Assembly: GCF_003672135.1 (NCBI RefSeq)
Contig: NC_039509.1
Span: 10,178,663 to 10,242,662 of the forward strand
DNA: 64,000 bases
Source of the DNA: Ooceraea biroi
Taxonomy: Eukaryota > Arthropoda > Insecta > Hymenoptera > Formicidae
Reading direction: 5' to 3'
Below, one piece after another: positions 25,201 through 36,866 of the stretch. How positions within the stretch are numbered: the stretch's first letter is position 1; every line of letters begins with the position of its first letter. The notes beneath the pieces were generated by a model that searched no databases, was not told the origin of the DNA, and saw nothing but the letters and a program-made list of their open reading frames with translations. A program made the translations under genes and the position numbers.

Positions 25201-28200
25201 TGAATCGCGGATCAGAGGGACGCGATTATACGTAAAGATAAAAGGAACAAGTTTTTCTTTTTGTTTAGCTCGAATTGCTCGGAATTCTCGAAGTAATTCT
25301 GAGATTAAAAGCAGCAGCGAAAGATGCAATCTTGAAATCATCTTTAATCTTGAAACTCGGATGACTCGGTGATTTTCTCGAAATTTCGAAGAAACGGATT
25401 ATTAAGCTGGCGAATTAAATTGGGAATCCTTTTATTTTATTTCGATCCGAAAATAAATAATCTTATTGAAATTGAGGAAGACACAAAACGATTATATCGA
25501 GAGCTCAATTTACTCTTGCGCAATAACGTGATTTTAATGGCTCGTGAGGAGACGTGCAGATTCGACGGTGGCGGCTATTTTATATATCATAGCGCTATAG
25601 CAATATATTCACTGGCGTATTGACAGCGCCTCATCTCATTGTCGCTTTACTCTGGCATTGTTCAGCATAGAGGCGCGATGACGGTGCTGCGAGCTGCTAT
25701 CAACCGAACGCGATGACAGCATCGTGATAAGAAAATCATCGCGAACAGTCATACATCTCTCAGAAGACTTAATTAGCATTCTGACAAACAGATGACATCA
25801 CGAAAGCGTGTAATAATAATAATAATATTAATAACACAGAGAAAACCCGAATAATTCATTAGGAAAATAATAATTATGTAGCGCAAGTTTCCTTGCACTT
25901 CAACTGGCTTATCTAATAAACGTTGATTTATCATTACAATTATTATATTTATTTATATCGCATCTCGAGATAAACATACGATACAAAACATCGATACGAA
26001 ATCGGAATCGCAAAATTCCGCGAATTTCTTAATTAAAATTTATCCGCGTGTAGCAAAATTGTTCTTGATCCTAACGACGTCTTCGGATCTAATTTTAAGA
26101 AAAATTGAAAAAATGCTCAATTCAATTTTTTGCATTGCGTTTTTCGCGTCTCTCGAAGAATAGTAACTGTGAATAACATTTGTAAACTGCATAATTAATT
26201 CAATCAGATTTTTTTACAAATATTAAGGGCGACGATTGACGCAGTCGCGCCTGAATAACAAACGGCATCATTATCATGTTTCGCTTTTAAGTTGGCAGTG
26301 GCACCAGACGGACGGCTATTCGAATGGGAAAGGTCGTGTGCAGTTGCGAGTGCAGCTGCACCCGGTGGCGCACATGAACCCAACACACAGTGGAGAGGCC
26401 GGAGGCTAGATAGTTAGAGGCGTTAGGTGCCCCGCGTTGCTCCAAATGCAGCCATGCGTTATAGTGCACGAATCCGCACGCTACTTTCCCCTCGTACGGC
26501 ACGGCCTTTTGCTTTCTTCGCATCGCCTTCAGCGTGGGGCGACAGAGTTGCTCGATTCGGGTGCCGCACGGTCAGATGGAGCGCAAAACCCTTGCACCTT
26601 GTGCAGGGCACGTTGCGGTGCATTCTGGTGCATTCGAGTGCATTTGCGAGAATCAAGGGAGCTCATTCATTCAAGAACGTATATACATATACGTTGCGGA
26701 AGTATCACGAAGCCCCGCCATTGATACGTAATACATATAAATAAATAACTAAATGAATAAATATACAAAGAACGAAATTCGAGAGGAAGAAATTCAAGAA
26801 AAGGCGTTTGTAAACGGAAACGGAAGTCCGCAGAGGATAGTTGAGATAACTTGAAAGCGCGATGGTGTATGCGCGTGTATACGAGTAGGTTGTAGAAGAA
26901 ATAGATTAGGGTAGGTTAAGATAGAATAAATATTAGATTGGGATAGTTTGTAAGTAATACAGTGTGTAAAGATTAAAACGTGTGTGTAAAAACGAATTCT
27001 TGGACAAAATTGAGGAGACAATTCCTCCTCTGAGCGCGAGTAACTCCTCGGGCACAGTGGCGAGCAAACAATTAGCGTTTCGTCACGGGCGATTACGGTT
27101 CGAGAACGAGGGGAATCTTCTTCGGGCGAGCTGCAGGATTGCCGGAGAGTAAACAGATAAAACGGAGTCGCATTCCTCGCATTAATCTTAAATGATCTGC
27201 ATTCCGCGTGCAGGCAGTGGACTTTAAATCGGCCGCAGCCGCGGCTGTGACGCGCCGCGCCGTGCGTCGCCGGATTATGACGTACGCTCACGGAACAGTC
27301 ATGCTGCATGCCACCGCGCCGGTGGCGGCTACGCACGAACGCGATACCGCATAAACACAGTATCGCCGCGTGATATTACGATTACACGCGCACGCCGTAC
27401 GAGGAATTAAATGACTTTCCGATCGCAAGGGCTCAGGTTGCGCGACTCGCGCTACCCCGGGCCGATGACTCACCCGGCCGTTCCAGTTTCTCCTCCCCTC
27501 CCCCGCTTCTCCCATGATTCGCTCTATTCTATTCAATAATCTCGTGAAAGGGATAATTCCGCGCGTTAATTGCATTGTCCTGTATACTCTCAATTGCTCT
27601 ACCGACTGCATTATTATCTACTTAACCGCTTTTTCTCGCGGGTACCTCTTATACGCGCGTCGTCGCGACATTGTTATTGATACTCGGTATTCTCTATCGA
27701 GGACGCCAGAAAAAATGGAAAAAAAATCTCGAGGTTCGTCGTAACCGTGCGATGGTACCCGACGGGCTTATAGGAATCGTTCACTTTCTCGTTTTCCTCG
27801 GCTACGCCGCGTCCCGAGGTAACGCGTGCGCGTTTTGTTATACCACCACTAGCACATCGCTGTCACTTGTCGGAGTACTACGACGTGCGGGCACCGAGTT
27901 TCAACCGAGTTCTAATATCGGCACGAGCGTGACGTCACCAGCGGATTTTCGGAATAATAATACGGAACGGCACGCGTATTTACGGGAGACTCGTAAAACT
28001 ATTTTCGCCGGGCAGCGCGACGGTAGTGCGAGAATCCCCGGACGGATCGGCCGCGAGCTTTTTGCTTTTCCGGCCACTTTCCGGAATGCTCATGCACGCT
28101 TTCTACCTGCGCGTCAAAGCGACGAGCGGGCACGCACGTGCTGTTTTCATCACAAACGTGACGACAGTGTCACTTGTCGGCGCTGCCTATAAATCGAACG

Positions 28201-28509
28201 CACATCGAGCTTTTTCTCTTCACCGATAACGATCCCTTCCGGAATTATTCCTTATTCTATCTACTCTATTTACCTTCTGTCTCCATATCTAATCTATAAC
28301 TGTTTCTCTGCGTTTGGATTTGAGAAGATCTCCGAAAGTCTGACGGCGCAAAATATCTGCGTACCGTTGACCGAATTCCTCAATTCGAGGGTTCAGGGAT
28401 TCGAACTTGTTCCGATCGTGATACGTCACACGCTTCTGCTCAAAGCGGAAGGCACAAAAAACGTAACATGAGTTAAAACGGAGTTGGTTGATGTTCTTTC
28501 TCCATCTTA

Positions 28510-28510
<1 letters not shown>

Positions 28511-28542
<32 letters not shown>
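28511..28542. repeat. (TC)n dinucleotide microsatellite
   Basis: About 16 TC units are followed by CA/CT-rich sequence to 28562. It lies in non-coding DNA. Confidence 0.95.
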
Positions 28543-28546
<4 letters not shown>

Positions 28547-29571
28547 ACCCACTCTCTCTCTTATCATACACACCAAGGATTATATTGAATGTATTGAAAT
28601 CTGAGCTCGTAGCGACGCAAAGCCGACGCGTGAATCGCGCAGGACGTTCCCTTCCCAGAGACGTAACGGCGAATCCCGGAACCTTGAGCAAAATAACGTG
28701 ACAAGCATCTTCAGGAGAGAAAAAGAAATAGGGAAAAAAAAAGAAGGAAAATTAAAGAGAAGAGAAAAACAAAAGGGAAAAATTGTTACAAGTAAAAAGA
28801 GAGAGAGAGACAGTATATGATAATATTACAAAACTATAATAATATTTAAATATTTCAAGTGTGCGATTGCGTAGAGAGTAAAAAATCGAGGAGCACAGGT
28901 TAAAAAATTAAAAAACAACTCAAGTCGAATAAATTTTCTTTTGTACGTTCTGCAAACCGGATGTATTTCGGATGTTCGTTACGCCATTGTCCCATCCCCT
29001 CCTCCGATCGGTCCCGTCGACGACGTCGCCGGCTGGAAACGGTGCGTAAGAATGGAGCACAGCCGTGTGTGAGTGCATGCACTCGCTCGCGCATGAATTA
29101 ATGTCGCACATACCGATGTCACAAGAGAGTGGATAACGGCCGACACGTGATTCTAGCGGCGCGTATAATGCGTACACGTAGTAGTAACGTGCCGCACTAG
29201 CCGCTCTGAATCTGTTCTTCGCGTCTCGCTTGTAGCCGAACGAACGCAAGATTGGAGCAGACACGCGCGGCCTACAGAGAGAGAGCGAGAGAGAGAGAAA
29301 GGGAGAGGGAGATTCACGTTATCAGCTCGTTTATCGCTACGAATTGAAAATTATCGCATTGTCGACTGCATCAATGGAATTTTACCTTAGACTTGATACC
29401 CTTGATGTAATTAATGTCAAATGCAAGAATCCCAACGATAATGCGAGGACAAAATACTAAAAAGACGAGAACAAAATTGGAGCTTGATGAATTATCAGAT
29501 TGACTCGAGATTGAGTCCTATACTCTGACTTTTTTCATATTCTGGCGTACATAAAAGATAAAGTTTTCTAT

Positions 29572-29601
29572 TATATATTTATATATATATATATATATAT
29601 T
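29572..29601. repeat. (TA)n tract followed by a T run
   Basis: An alternating AT tract of about 28 bases is followed by a T run to about 29608, in non-coding DNA. Confidence 0.85.
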
Positions 29602-29936
29602 TTTTTTATATTGATATTTTCTGATTAAAGTTAAACTCGATTTTTCTTGAGACACGTGAGCACATTCGTTACATAAATCCCGTGCGTTCTCACGAAGCCT
29701 CTCTGTAATCTGCCGCTAATGTCCGTGATTTGCGAATGCGATGCATCATAGACGAATGATCGAAGCACAGAATACGGATTCGCGAGTAGAGTAATTTTGC
29801 GACTTCCGTCTGAATTCGAACGGCGCAACGAGGAGGCGAGAGAGGAGGGGGTGAAAGAGGGACCTTGTACCAATTCCTACGTGTTTCGGTTAAATCGCGC
29901 GATTGTGGTATGCACGTAGCGAAAGAACTGAAAAGA

Positions 29937-29970
29937 TACACACGTGCGCGCGCGCACGTGTGTGTATCGC
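29937..29970. repeat. Near-perfect GC/GT palindrome
   Basis: Around 29951 the sequence reads ACACGTGCGCGCGCGCACGT and continues into TGTGTGTATC, mirroring GATACACACG on the left. Only one extra GT unit on the right breaks perfect symmetry. Alternating purine-pyrimidine sequence of this type can adopt Z-DNA or a cruciform in general. No function can be assigned from sequence. Confidence 0.7.
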
Positions 29971-31085
29971 CACACACGCGCATCTAAAAATATACGCGGC
30001 ACTCTTCGCGTAAATGGCTTTACTTTTTTTCCATGCACCGCTGAGAGTCCTCCTCGGCCTCCGTCCCTGTGCGCACCCGCGCTGCGAATGCTCTATCATA
30101 ATAATCTCTATTTTGGGTCGGAGGGTCGGGCTGCAAGCCCGCGTTGTTGTAGCGGCGCAGATGTTCTCCTCATTTCAAGCTAAAAGCGTTTGAGTGGAGG
30201 AAGGTCGAGCTCGAATACCTCGCGCGGGGGAGACGAATAGACAAATAGGCGAGCTAGATGCGTCCAAAAGACGCGGGCGGATTGGAAGAATGCAGAAAGA
30301 GGAAGAGAGCGGAAAAAGAGAAAGCGCAAACAACACGATAAAATACATTGATGCCAGGAAGAACTCAGGGAAGAAGGAAGACGATCATAGAAGCAACTCG
30401 AAGCGCTCGTTTACGATAATGCTAGACCGACAGTTTAACAGCTGTGACGTCACGCTGAAAATTTTCCAAAGATTCGCTCGAGCGGGGAGCAGCCGGAGAG
30501 ACGTTTACTCTTGCGGAAGACGCTCGCGCGTTCCATCATGCGATCGTCTCACGATCTCAGCGGCGGCGGTTAATTCGACAAAATTTACGATCGCATACCG
30601 CGGGCGAAGAACTCGGCGCGACGCAGAAATTTCTTAAGGCTTCGCGCGAAAGCGAGCCCAGCGAGTCTTCGTAATACCTTACCGACAGGAGGCCCCACAA
30701 TTGTGCAACGCAGCCACGCTATAATGACGATGATGCAAGGCCAAACATCCTAAATCGTATAACGTTCACTCATAAGGTCACTGCTTTCGAGAGGCACCGC
30801 CGACCACATCCGTGATCCTATGTATCGTTTGTTTTGAGCGTCTTATCGCATGGAAAATAATAACATTGCCGTTTGACAGATAACAATCAATTTAGATCAC
30901 GCTGCACACGCAACAGTCCCCTTGACGTATTTTTACTCATCGGGAAACGGATCGATTATACAGTTTTTTACGGCACTTTAATTAAGCTGCGGAGGAAAAG
31001 GGGATGCAAAACGTGTATTTTATAAATTACAATAATTCTTGCCTTTATTAAAGTAACAATATATCCCCAACATTTCTCAAGTATC

Positions 31086-34000
31086 TTAATGCTTTCGTTT
31101 CTTACTGTTTTGCTGCCCTTTACCTTTCCTATCACTTCTTCGGCGCCTTCTCTCAAGCAGCTTGCGCGCTTTCAGGATCTGCTCGGGCCTCTTTAGCTCG
31201 CTCCTTACTTTAACTTTGTCCATAAGTTTCTGATTATGCCGCGCCCAATGTGTGTTCGCTGCGGTGCGCACTGAAATGCAAATAAAGTGTGCGGATAAAG
31301 TACCGTTTATCGCGACTGCATTAAATATGATTCGAGTAATCGCGTCGACTCACGTTTCGGCATCTGTGAAGACTCCTCCTCCTCGCTGTCGTCTTCGTTC
31401 ATCTCGTTGATCTTACTCTTCTCTTTCCACGTGTTGTAACGATTCGTCTTGTACGTAGCAGGTATCCAGACACCTGATTCAGTACGTATCTTCTTCGCTT
31501 TCGCGTTCTGTTACACGAGAAAATTCAAATTCACGATACAAGCTTCTCGCTAACTTACTTTCGGGTAAATAACAATTATATTATATTAAATAATAAAATT
31601 ATATTACGTGAAAGGAATGTGAGAATGTATTTACCTCGACAGTAACCATTTTCTTCTTCTTCCGATCCCACTTTTTCAGTTGCATCTGAAGGTGTCGACT
31701 CTCGTCGTTGTCCGCCGTCAGATCCATCTGCGCCTTGCCAGCTTCCGTGACGAACGAGTTGACCGCTAAACTAGAAAAAGACAGAACAAAAATAATAATT
31801 ACAATTCCAGGTAATAATCGATTCTCAGCGACGACGATTTGATTCCTTCTGCGATAAATGAATTAAAATTAGCTTAATTATAATGATTCTTACCCATCTT
31901 CCGTGTGTTTGTCCGGTGCGGCGTAAGGTATGTAGAATTCATCGTCACGGTTCGTTCGGCGTTTCTTTTTCTTCTTCGAAATTTTATACAAGTCGTCGCT
32001 GCTCCTTTTCTTCGGAACCACCACTGTGCTGAACGCGGCTTCAATTTCTTCCGCGTTGCTGGACGGCAGATTAACCTTTTCAGGCAGTTCTAGGAAAGTT
32101 AAAAAAGCTCGATATTAATATTTGCACAATACAATACATTTGCATTGTACCATTGTCTACCTGCGTTGATCTCATCAGTTTTACGTTCCTCCACCTTCTT
32201 GTGGAAATTAAGGATGTTCTCTTTGTGAAACACTCGCTTCGCCTTCATCACCCGATAGTCGACTGAATTCGTTTTCGTGCCAATCTCGAATATTGTCTGT
32301 TCCGCGTAAGACACAAACGTTAAAGAATTCAAACTATAATATTTCGATATATTCGTACGTGAAGCGTCACACTCACTCCCTGCGGCCTGTAATTCTTCAT
32401 CCTTGATATCATATCCGCTACTGTAGGAGAAACGTCAGAGTACTGAGGCAGAATTCCAGCTTCATTTATGCGAAGTTGTTTGATCCTTTTAACGCTTTCC
32501 GTCGAAGCACCCGGCCGCGATCTGATATACTGTTGATAAGCGTTGTTGCACACTTTTTGCATATTTGTCTGAAGGAAAATACAAGTACTCAATATAACGC
32601 AGTAAAAGGGGGGAAGATTGACCAAAAAACTATTTATTATATCATTTATATAATTAAGTTAAATTAATAAGTATTCACGTGCGAATGTGCGAAAACACTT
32701 ACAAGATCCGTGGAATTGTTGTGCCAATTTATCAACTCGGCCAGTTCTTCCTCTACCATGGTCTGCGGCAATTTTCCCACGGCAGACTCCACATCTCCAG
32801 TGGCAGATCCCGCAGGTGGCACTATCGTTAAAGGCCGGCCGAGGAAGAGGTGTAAATCTAGAAGATAAGGATATTCGTCCGCGCTCACAATGTTGTACGC
32901 CGTTCCGGTACGTCCCGCTCGGGCGCATCGGCCTGAGAAGATAACAATTACATTTGACATAGTTGAAACCCAATGACTGCATACAATAATTAATTAACAA
33001 TAATTAAACAATACACATACCTACTCTGTGTACGAAGAGCTTAGATTTCGCGGGAAAGTTAAAGTTGATCACGCAATCCAGGTGTGGAATATCTATCCCT
33101 CTCGCCGCTACGTCAGTCACTATGAGCACTCTGACTTTGCCGGTTTGAAATTTAGCCGCGTTTATCTTACGCGCGGAAGGATCGAGGTTCGAGTAGATGA
33201 AGGTATTGGAGATGCTTGCTTTATCCAGTATCTGTAGAAATTATTTTGCATATCGTTGCAACTTCAATTTACAGAAGATATTTAAAAGATAATTATGCAG
33301 ATATGGTTACCTGATGAAGATACTCCACGTGATGCATAGTCTCAGCAAATATAATTATTTGCGAGTCGGGTTTAATAATTTTCTTTAACAAACACAGAAG
33401 CACGGCCAGTTTCTCTTCGGGACGGCACGTGATAAATGACAGAGTTAATCCCTCAGGCAATTTGCTGTCAACGTCCAAACGAACCAGCACCGGATCGCTC
33501 AGGCCGGCCTTTGCGAAATCTACCAAGATCTTAGGCAAAGTAGCCGAGAATAACAGCGTTTGACGCGACTCTGGTAATCTGTTAACAATTTCTTGTATTT
33601 GTTCGCCGAAGCCCATCTCAAACAATCTGCAAAGGCAATCTCATCTTTAATAATAACAATGTTTGTAAAGTTGGAATATCATTAATAAGTTGGATTATTA
33701 CCGATCAGCTTCGTCAAAAACAACGTATTCGACATTCTTCAATTCCAGGTCCATTTCCACGCATATGTGCAAAAATCTACCAGGGGTAGCCACAATAACA
33801 TCAGGATTTCCATGAATCACACTAAACTGATTTTCCATGCTATCGCCTCCCAGTATCACTGCTGCTTTTAATCCCGCAAATCTTCCCAGTTCCTTTATGA
33901 ATTTCAAAGTCTGCAGTGCCAGTTCGCGCGTGGGCGATAATATCAAGGCACGCGCGCCGGTCTTCGCTTGCCTCGCCTTGAGTTTCTCAAACAGAGGAAT

Positions 34001-34383
34001 TAAGAAGCAAGCAGTTTTCCCACTGCCCGTTCGGGCCATTGCCACTACATCTCTTCCTTCGAGAGCCAACGGTATGGTCTGTTAAGGAATAACCTTGTGT
34101 TAACGTCGCGTAATAAGTCATCGCATATACCATTGCCACAAAAATATTAGGATCTTATAATTATTTATATTTTTTGTGAATAACGTACTTTCCTTTGTAT
34201 AGGTGTGGGTATCTTGTAGCCCCGTTTGAGAATTCCTTTTAATACTGGAAAACTGAGAGCCATGGATTGAAATCCTCCAGATTTCTTGGAAACTGACCTT
34301 TTGATATTAGCAATTTCATTCTCCTCGTCATGATCACTGACCGCGTTTGGATCCGCGAATCCAACAAGATGATTATCCGTCAT
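31086..34383 (-). CDS. DDX54: ATP-dependent RNA helicase DDX54/Dbp10
   Basis: This is a DEAD-box helicase acting in large ribosomal subunit assembly in the nucleolus. Coding exons in gene order: 34189-34383, 33702-34078, 33311-33626, 33021-33231, 32703-32932, 32377-32568, 32161-32296, 31894-32089, 31635-31770, 31354-31507, 31086-31270. All phases agree and give 775 residues. Motifs in order: the Q-motif segment GGFQSMALSFPVLKGILKRG ending in PTPIQ, ARTGSGKT (80-87), PTRELALQ, TPGRFLH, DEAD (187-190), SAT (218-220), VTDVAARGIDIP and HRVGRCARAGRTG. The DBP10 C-terminal region follows (DEFYIPYAAPDK, QLKKWDRKKKKMV, SGVWIPATYKT), with a basic tail ending KKRKH. The segment before the Q motif is only about 35 residues, much shorter than in human DDX54. 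The upstream DNA is occupied by a mariner from 34564, which leaves only 180 bp of native sequence next to the start codon. Confidence 0.95.
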
Positions 34384-34563
34384 CCTATTGAATATTCCTA
34401 CTGAATTATCAATTATATAAATGCAATTAAAAATTGGGTAGATCTCACAACGTGAATAAGGACATAACCTCTAAATATCACGCTACATATGATCGCGTGT
34501 GGTGCAGTAACGCCCTCGAAGTAGCGACTCAAGAGAAGCACGAATGGTAAAACAGAGATACTA

Positions 34564-35850
34564 TTGGGTTGTTCGGAAAGTAATTTCGTTTTTCACAAAG
34601 AGATGTCGTTAGTCGCGTTCCTCGATACTTAACCTTACTCTAAGCGGCAAATTCGTTTTATATTTTGACAACTGACATTTCAGACGTCATTTAGTATCTT
34701 ATTGTGTTGCGATCTGTCAAGTAATTTTTGTTTGGCATCACATCAAACATGAAAAATCAAAGTGAGCATTTTCGTAATATTTTGTTTTTTTACTACCGAA
34801 AGGGTAAAAATGCAGTGCAAGCGAGAAAATAATTGTGTGCCGTGTACGGAGAAGATGTATTGAGTGAACGTCAGTGTCAGAATTGGTTTTCGAAATTTCG
34901 TACTGGAAATTTCGATTTGAAAGATGCACCACGTTCAGGTCGGTCAATTAAAGCTGATGACGGAAAATAAAGGCTCTGGTGGATGCAAACCGTCGCATAA
35001 CAACACGCGAAATTGCTGAAAAGTTAAATTTATCGAATTCGACCGTTTACGATCATCTGAAACGCCTTGGATTCGTTTCAAAGCTCGATATTTGGGTTGC
35101 ACACAATTTAAAGGAAATTGACTTGATTCGACGTATTACCATCTGCGATTCATTGTTGAAACGTGAAGAAAATGAACCATTTTTGAAGCGAATCATAACT
35201 GGAGATGAAAAATTGATTGTTTACAACAATGTTAAGCGAAAACGATCATGGTCCAGGCAAGATGAACCTGCTCAATCGACATCCAAGGCAGATATTTATC
35301 AAAAGAAGACCATGCTTTCTGTATGGTGGGATTGGAAGGGAATCGTATTTTTCGAGCTACTACCAAGCAACCAGACGATTGATTCGAAAGTGTATTGTCG
35401 TCAGCTGGATGAATTGGATGCTGCCATCAAGCAGAAGCGACCAGAATTGGCGAATAAGAAAGGTGTCGTATTCCATCACGACAATGCCAGACCACACACA
35501 AGTTTGGTCACTCGCCAGAAGCTTTTACAGCTTGGATGGGATGTGCTACCACACCCACCATACTCTCCTGATCTGGCACCATCCGATTACCATTTGTTCC
35601 GGTCTCTACAAAATTCTTTGAACAATGTAAACTTCGATTCAAATGAAGGCGTCAAAAATCACTTGCTTCAATTTTTTGTCAATAAGGAGAAGGACTTCTA
35701 TGAGCGTGGAATCTTAAAGTTGCCAGAAATATGGCGAAAGGTAGTGGAACAAAATGGCCAATACATCACTGAATAAAATTTATTCTAAATATGATAAAAC
35801 CGCCTTTCATTTTTCCTTGAAAAAACGAAATAACTTTCCGAACAACCCAA
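34564..35850 (+). mobile_element. mariner element, inactivated
   Basis: The ends are inverted repeats starting TTGGGTTGTTCGGAAAGT, with one difference at base 19 and continued similarity over about 30 bases. They are flanked by TA on both sides (34562-34563 and 35851-35852), the standard mariner target duplication. The 1287 bp length is that of a full mariner. It carries one transposase gene, which is broken. It lies between the divergent starts of DDX54 and the small gene at 36091, so it may separate or alter a shared promoter. Confidence 0.96.
34749..35776 (+). pseudogene. mariner transposase, disrupted
   Basis: Translation from the ATG at 34749 gives a mariner-type N-terminal helix-turn-helix region, but a TAA occurs at codon 28 (34830-34832). 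A one-base frame change near 34961-34970 then moves the rest into another frame, so only 34979-35776 is continuously open (265 codons). That part has the catalytic triad of a D,D34D mariner: the Asp in TGDEKL, the Asp in HHDNARPH, and the final Asp of APSDYHLF, with exactly 34 residues between the last two. The C-terminus is complete. The length and motifs otherwise match active mariners, so decay looks limited to two lesions. Similarity to the cecropia/Hsmar1-type branch is my impression only. Confidence 0.93.
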
Positions 35851-35915
35851 TATATCACCAACGAGATATCTCGTCGGTAATTTTATAAAATGGAAAGATT
35901 CTGATCCCTGCAGCA

Positions 35916-36032
35916 CGCCGCAGCATCGACTAACATGGACTAACAGTTTCTCTTCGGGAGTGTGGTAAGGATGAATTTCACGCACTGCGAGTGGACTCAT
36001 GACTAACCTCCATGTTAGTCGATGTTGCGGCG
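35916..36032. repeat. 24-bp inverted repeat with a 69-base loop
   Basis: The arm at 35916-35939 (CGCCGCAGCATCGACTAACA plus TGGA) and the arm at 36009-36032 are reverse complements at 23 of 24 positions. The pair sits in the interval between the mariner and the ATG at 36091, where a promoter of the + strand gene would be expected. It could be a hairpin-forming relic of a small transposon or a pair of protein-binding sites. No target duplication was found. Confidence 0.75.
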
Positions 36033-36236
36033 TCGGGTGTGTTGTAGAGGTTAGAGTCTGGCAATACTCAACAGTTTTCGTGAACGCAACATGTCAGGTA
36101 AGTATAGAATCAGTATTAAAGTATTAATCATATTTGTTAGGATATTATTTTCTCTTTCTTTCCTTCAGCAAATAATTTAGCATACGTTAATCGAAAATTC
36201 TATAACATACATTTTATTGTATACAATATATATGTA

Positions 36237-36568
36237 CAGGATGTTTGGTGACTACGCGACCGTCGGTTAATGACGTACAGTTTAGACTTAGCTGACATGA
36301 GTCGAAAAGTCCTGTACCATTTTGCGATTTTCACAATAATAACCGAATTATTAACACTTTGAGAATGCGGCTCGTGCAGCAAGGCCGTCGGTAGGAGGAT
36401 ACAATGAGACGCGATGGAGGCAGTGATGCCAGAAAGCGTGCAGCTTTGTAGCATGCGATGGGAATGGTCTCGCGAATCGTCGCACGCTTTCTGGCATCAT
36501 TGCCTCCATCGCACGTCACTGTATTATAAAACCATTAACCGGCGGTCGCGTGGTCACCAAACACCCTG
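36237..36568. mobile_element. hAT-like miniature inverted-repeat element
   Basis: Terminal inverted repeats of 36 bases (36237-36272 and 36533-36568, three mismatches) begin CAGGATGTTTGGTGAC and CAGGGTGTTTGGTGAC. Exact 8-bp direct repeats TATATGTA flank them (36229-36236 and 36569-36576). Eight-base duplications and CAGGG-type tips are typical of the hAT superfamily, so this assignment is reasonable but unproven. A second inverted pair inside (36411-36441 and 36482-36512, 30 of 31 matching) makes the element strongly palindromic. It has no coding capacity and lies in the first intron of the 36091 locus. Confidence 0.85.
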
Positions 36569-36779
36569 TATATGTAGTTGTGTTAAATGAAATGTATATA
36601 TTTTTATAGAAAGTACAGAAGAGATGGAGCAAATGTTACTCGATGAGACTCTTTCTGCAGAACTGCGTCTTGCACTGAAGACGCTGAAGCAGCAGCAGGA
36701 ATTACTGCAACAACAAGAGAAGTTGCAGCAACAGGTGCAACTGCTCTTGCAGATGCTGTAGCAGAAGCAGCAGCTGCAA

Positions 36780-36866
36780 CAGGAGCATCAGCTGTAACAG
36801 GAGCATCAGCTGCAACAGGAGTATCAGCCGCAACAGGAGAATCAGCTGAAACAGGAGCAGCAGCAG
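36780..36866 (+). repeat. 18-bp tandem repeat (QEHQLQ units)
   Basis: Four full units and one partial unit match the consensus CAGGAGCATCAGCTGCAA. The last codon varies CAA/TAA between units, with AAA in the fourth. The TAA in the first unit is one C-to-T change from the consensus. Confidence 0.9.

Larger units (their letters stand above)
19330..31085. other. 11.7 kb region without a supportable gene
   Basis: I see no family-like translated segment on either strand and no convincing chain of exons. Much of it is CpG-rich with scattered AT-rich islands. Simple repeats are listed separately. The 5' untranslated exons and promoter of PI4KB (on -) probably lie just above 19330. Open frames such as 23681-24367, 24250-24969 and 24752-25372 are Arg-rich products of GC-rich repeat DNA. 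A 147-codon frame at 30194-30637 (+) is Lys/Arg/Glu-rich with no recognisable domain. Confidence 0.5.

Noticed and set aside
23681..25372. Three long open frames (206-239 codons) on + and several on -
   Set aside because: They overlap one another, consist of Arg/Ser/Ala-rich or TNER-type repeat peptides, and follow from CpG-rich and tetranucleotide repeat DNA with few stop codons.
28396..28406. GGGATTCGAAC, like the reverse of a tRNA B box
   Set aside because: The flanking bases cannot form a T-arm stem, and no matching acceptor or anticodon arm is present on either strand.
30194..30637. 147-codon Lys/Arg/Glu-rich open frame on +
   Set aside because: No domain, no splice partners and low-complexity charged composition. 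It is not distinguishable from chance.
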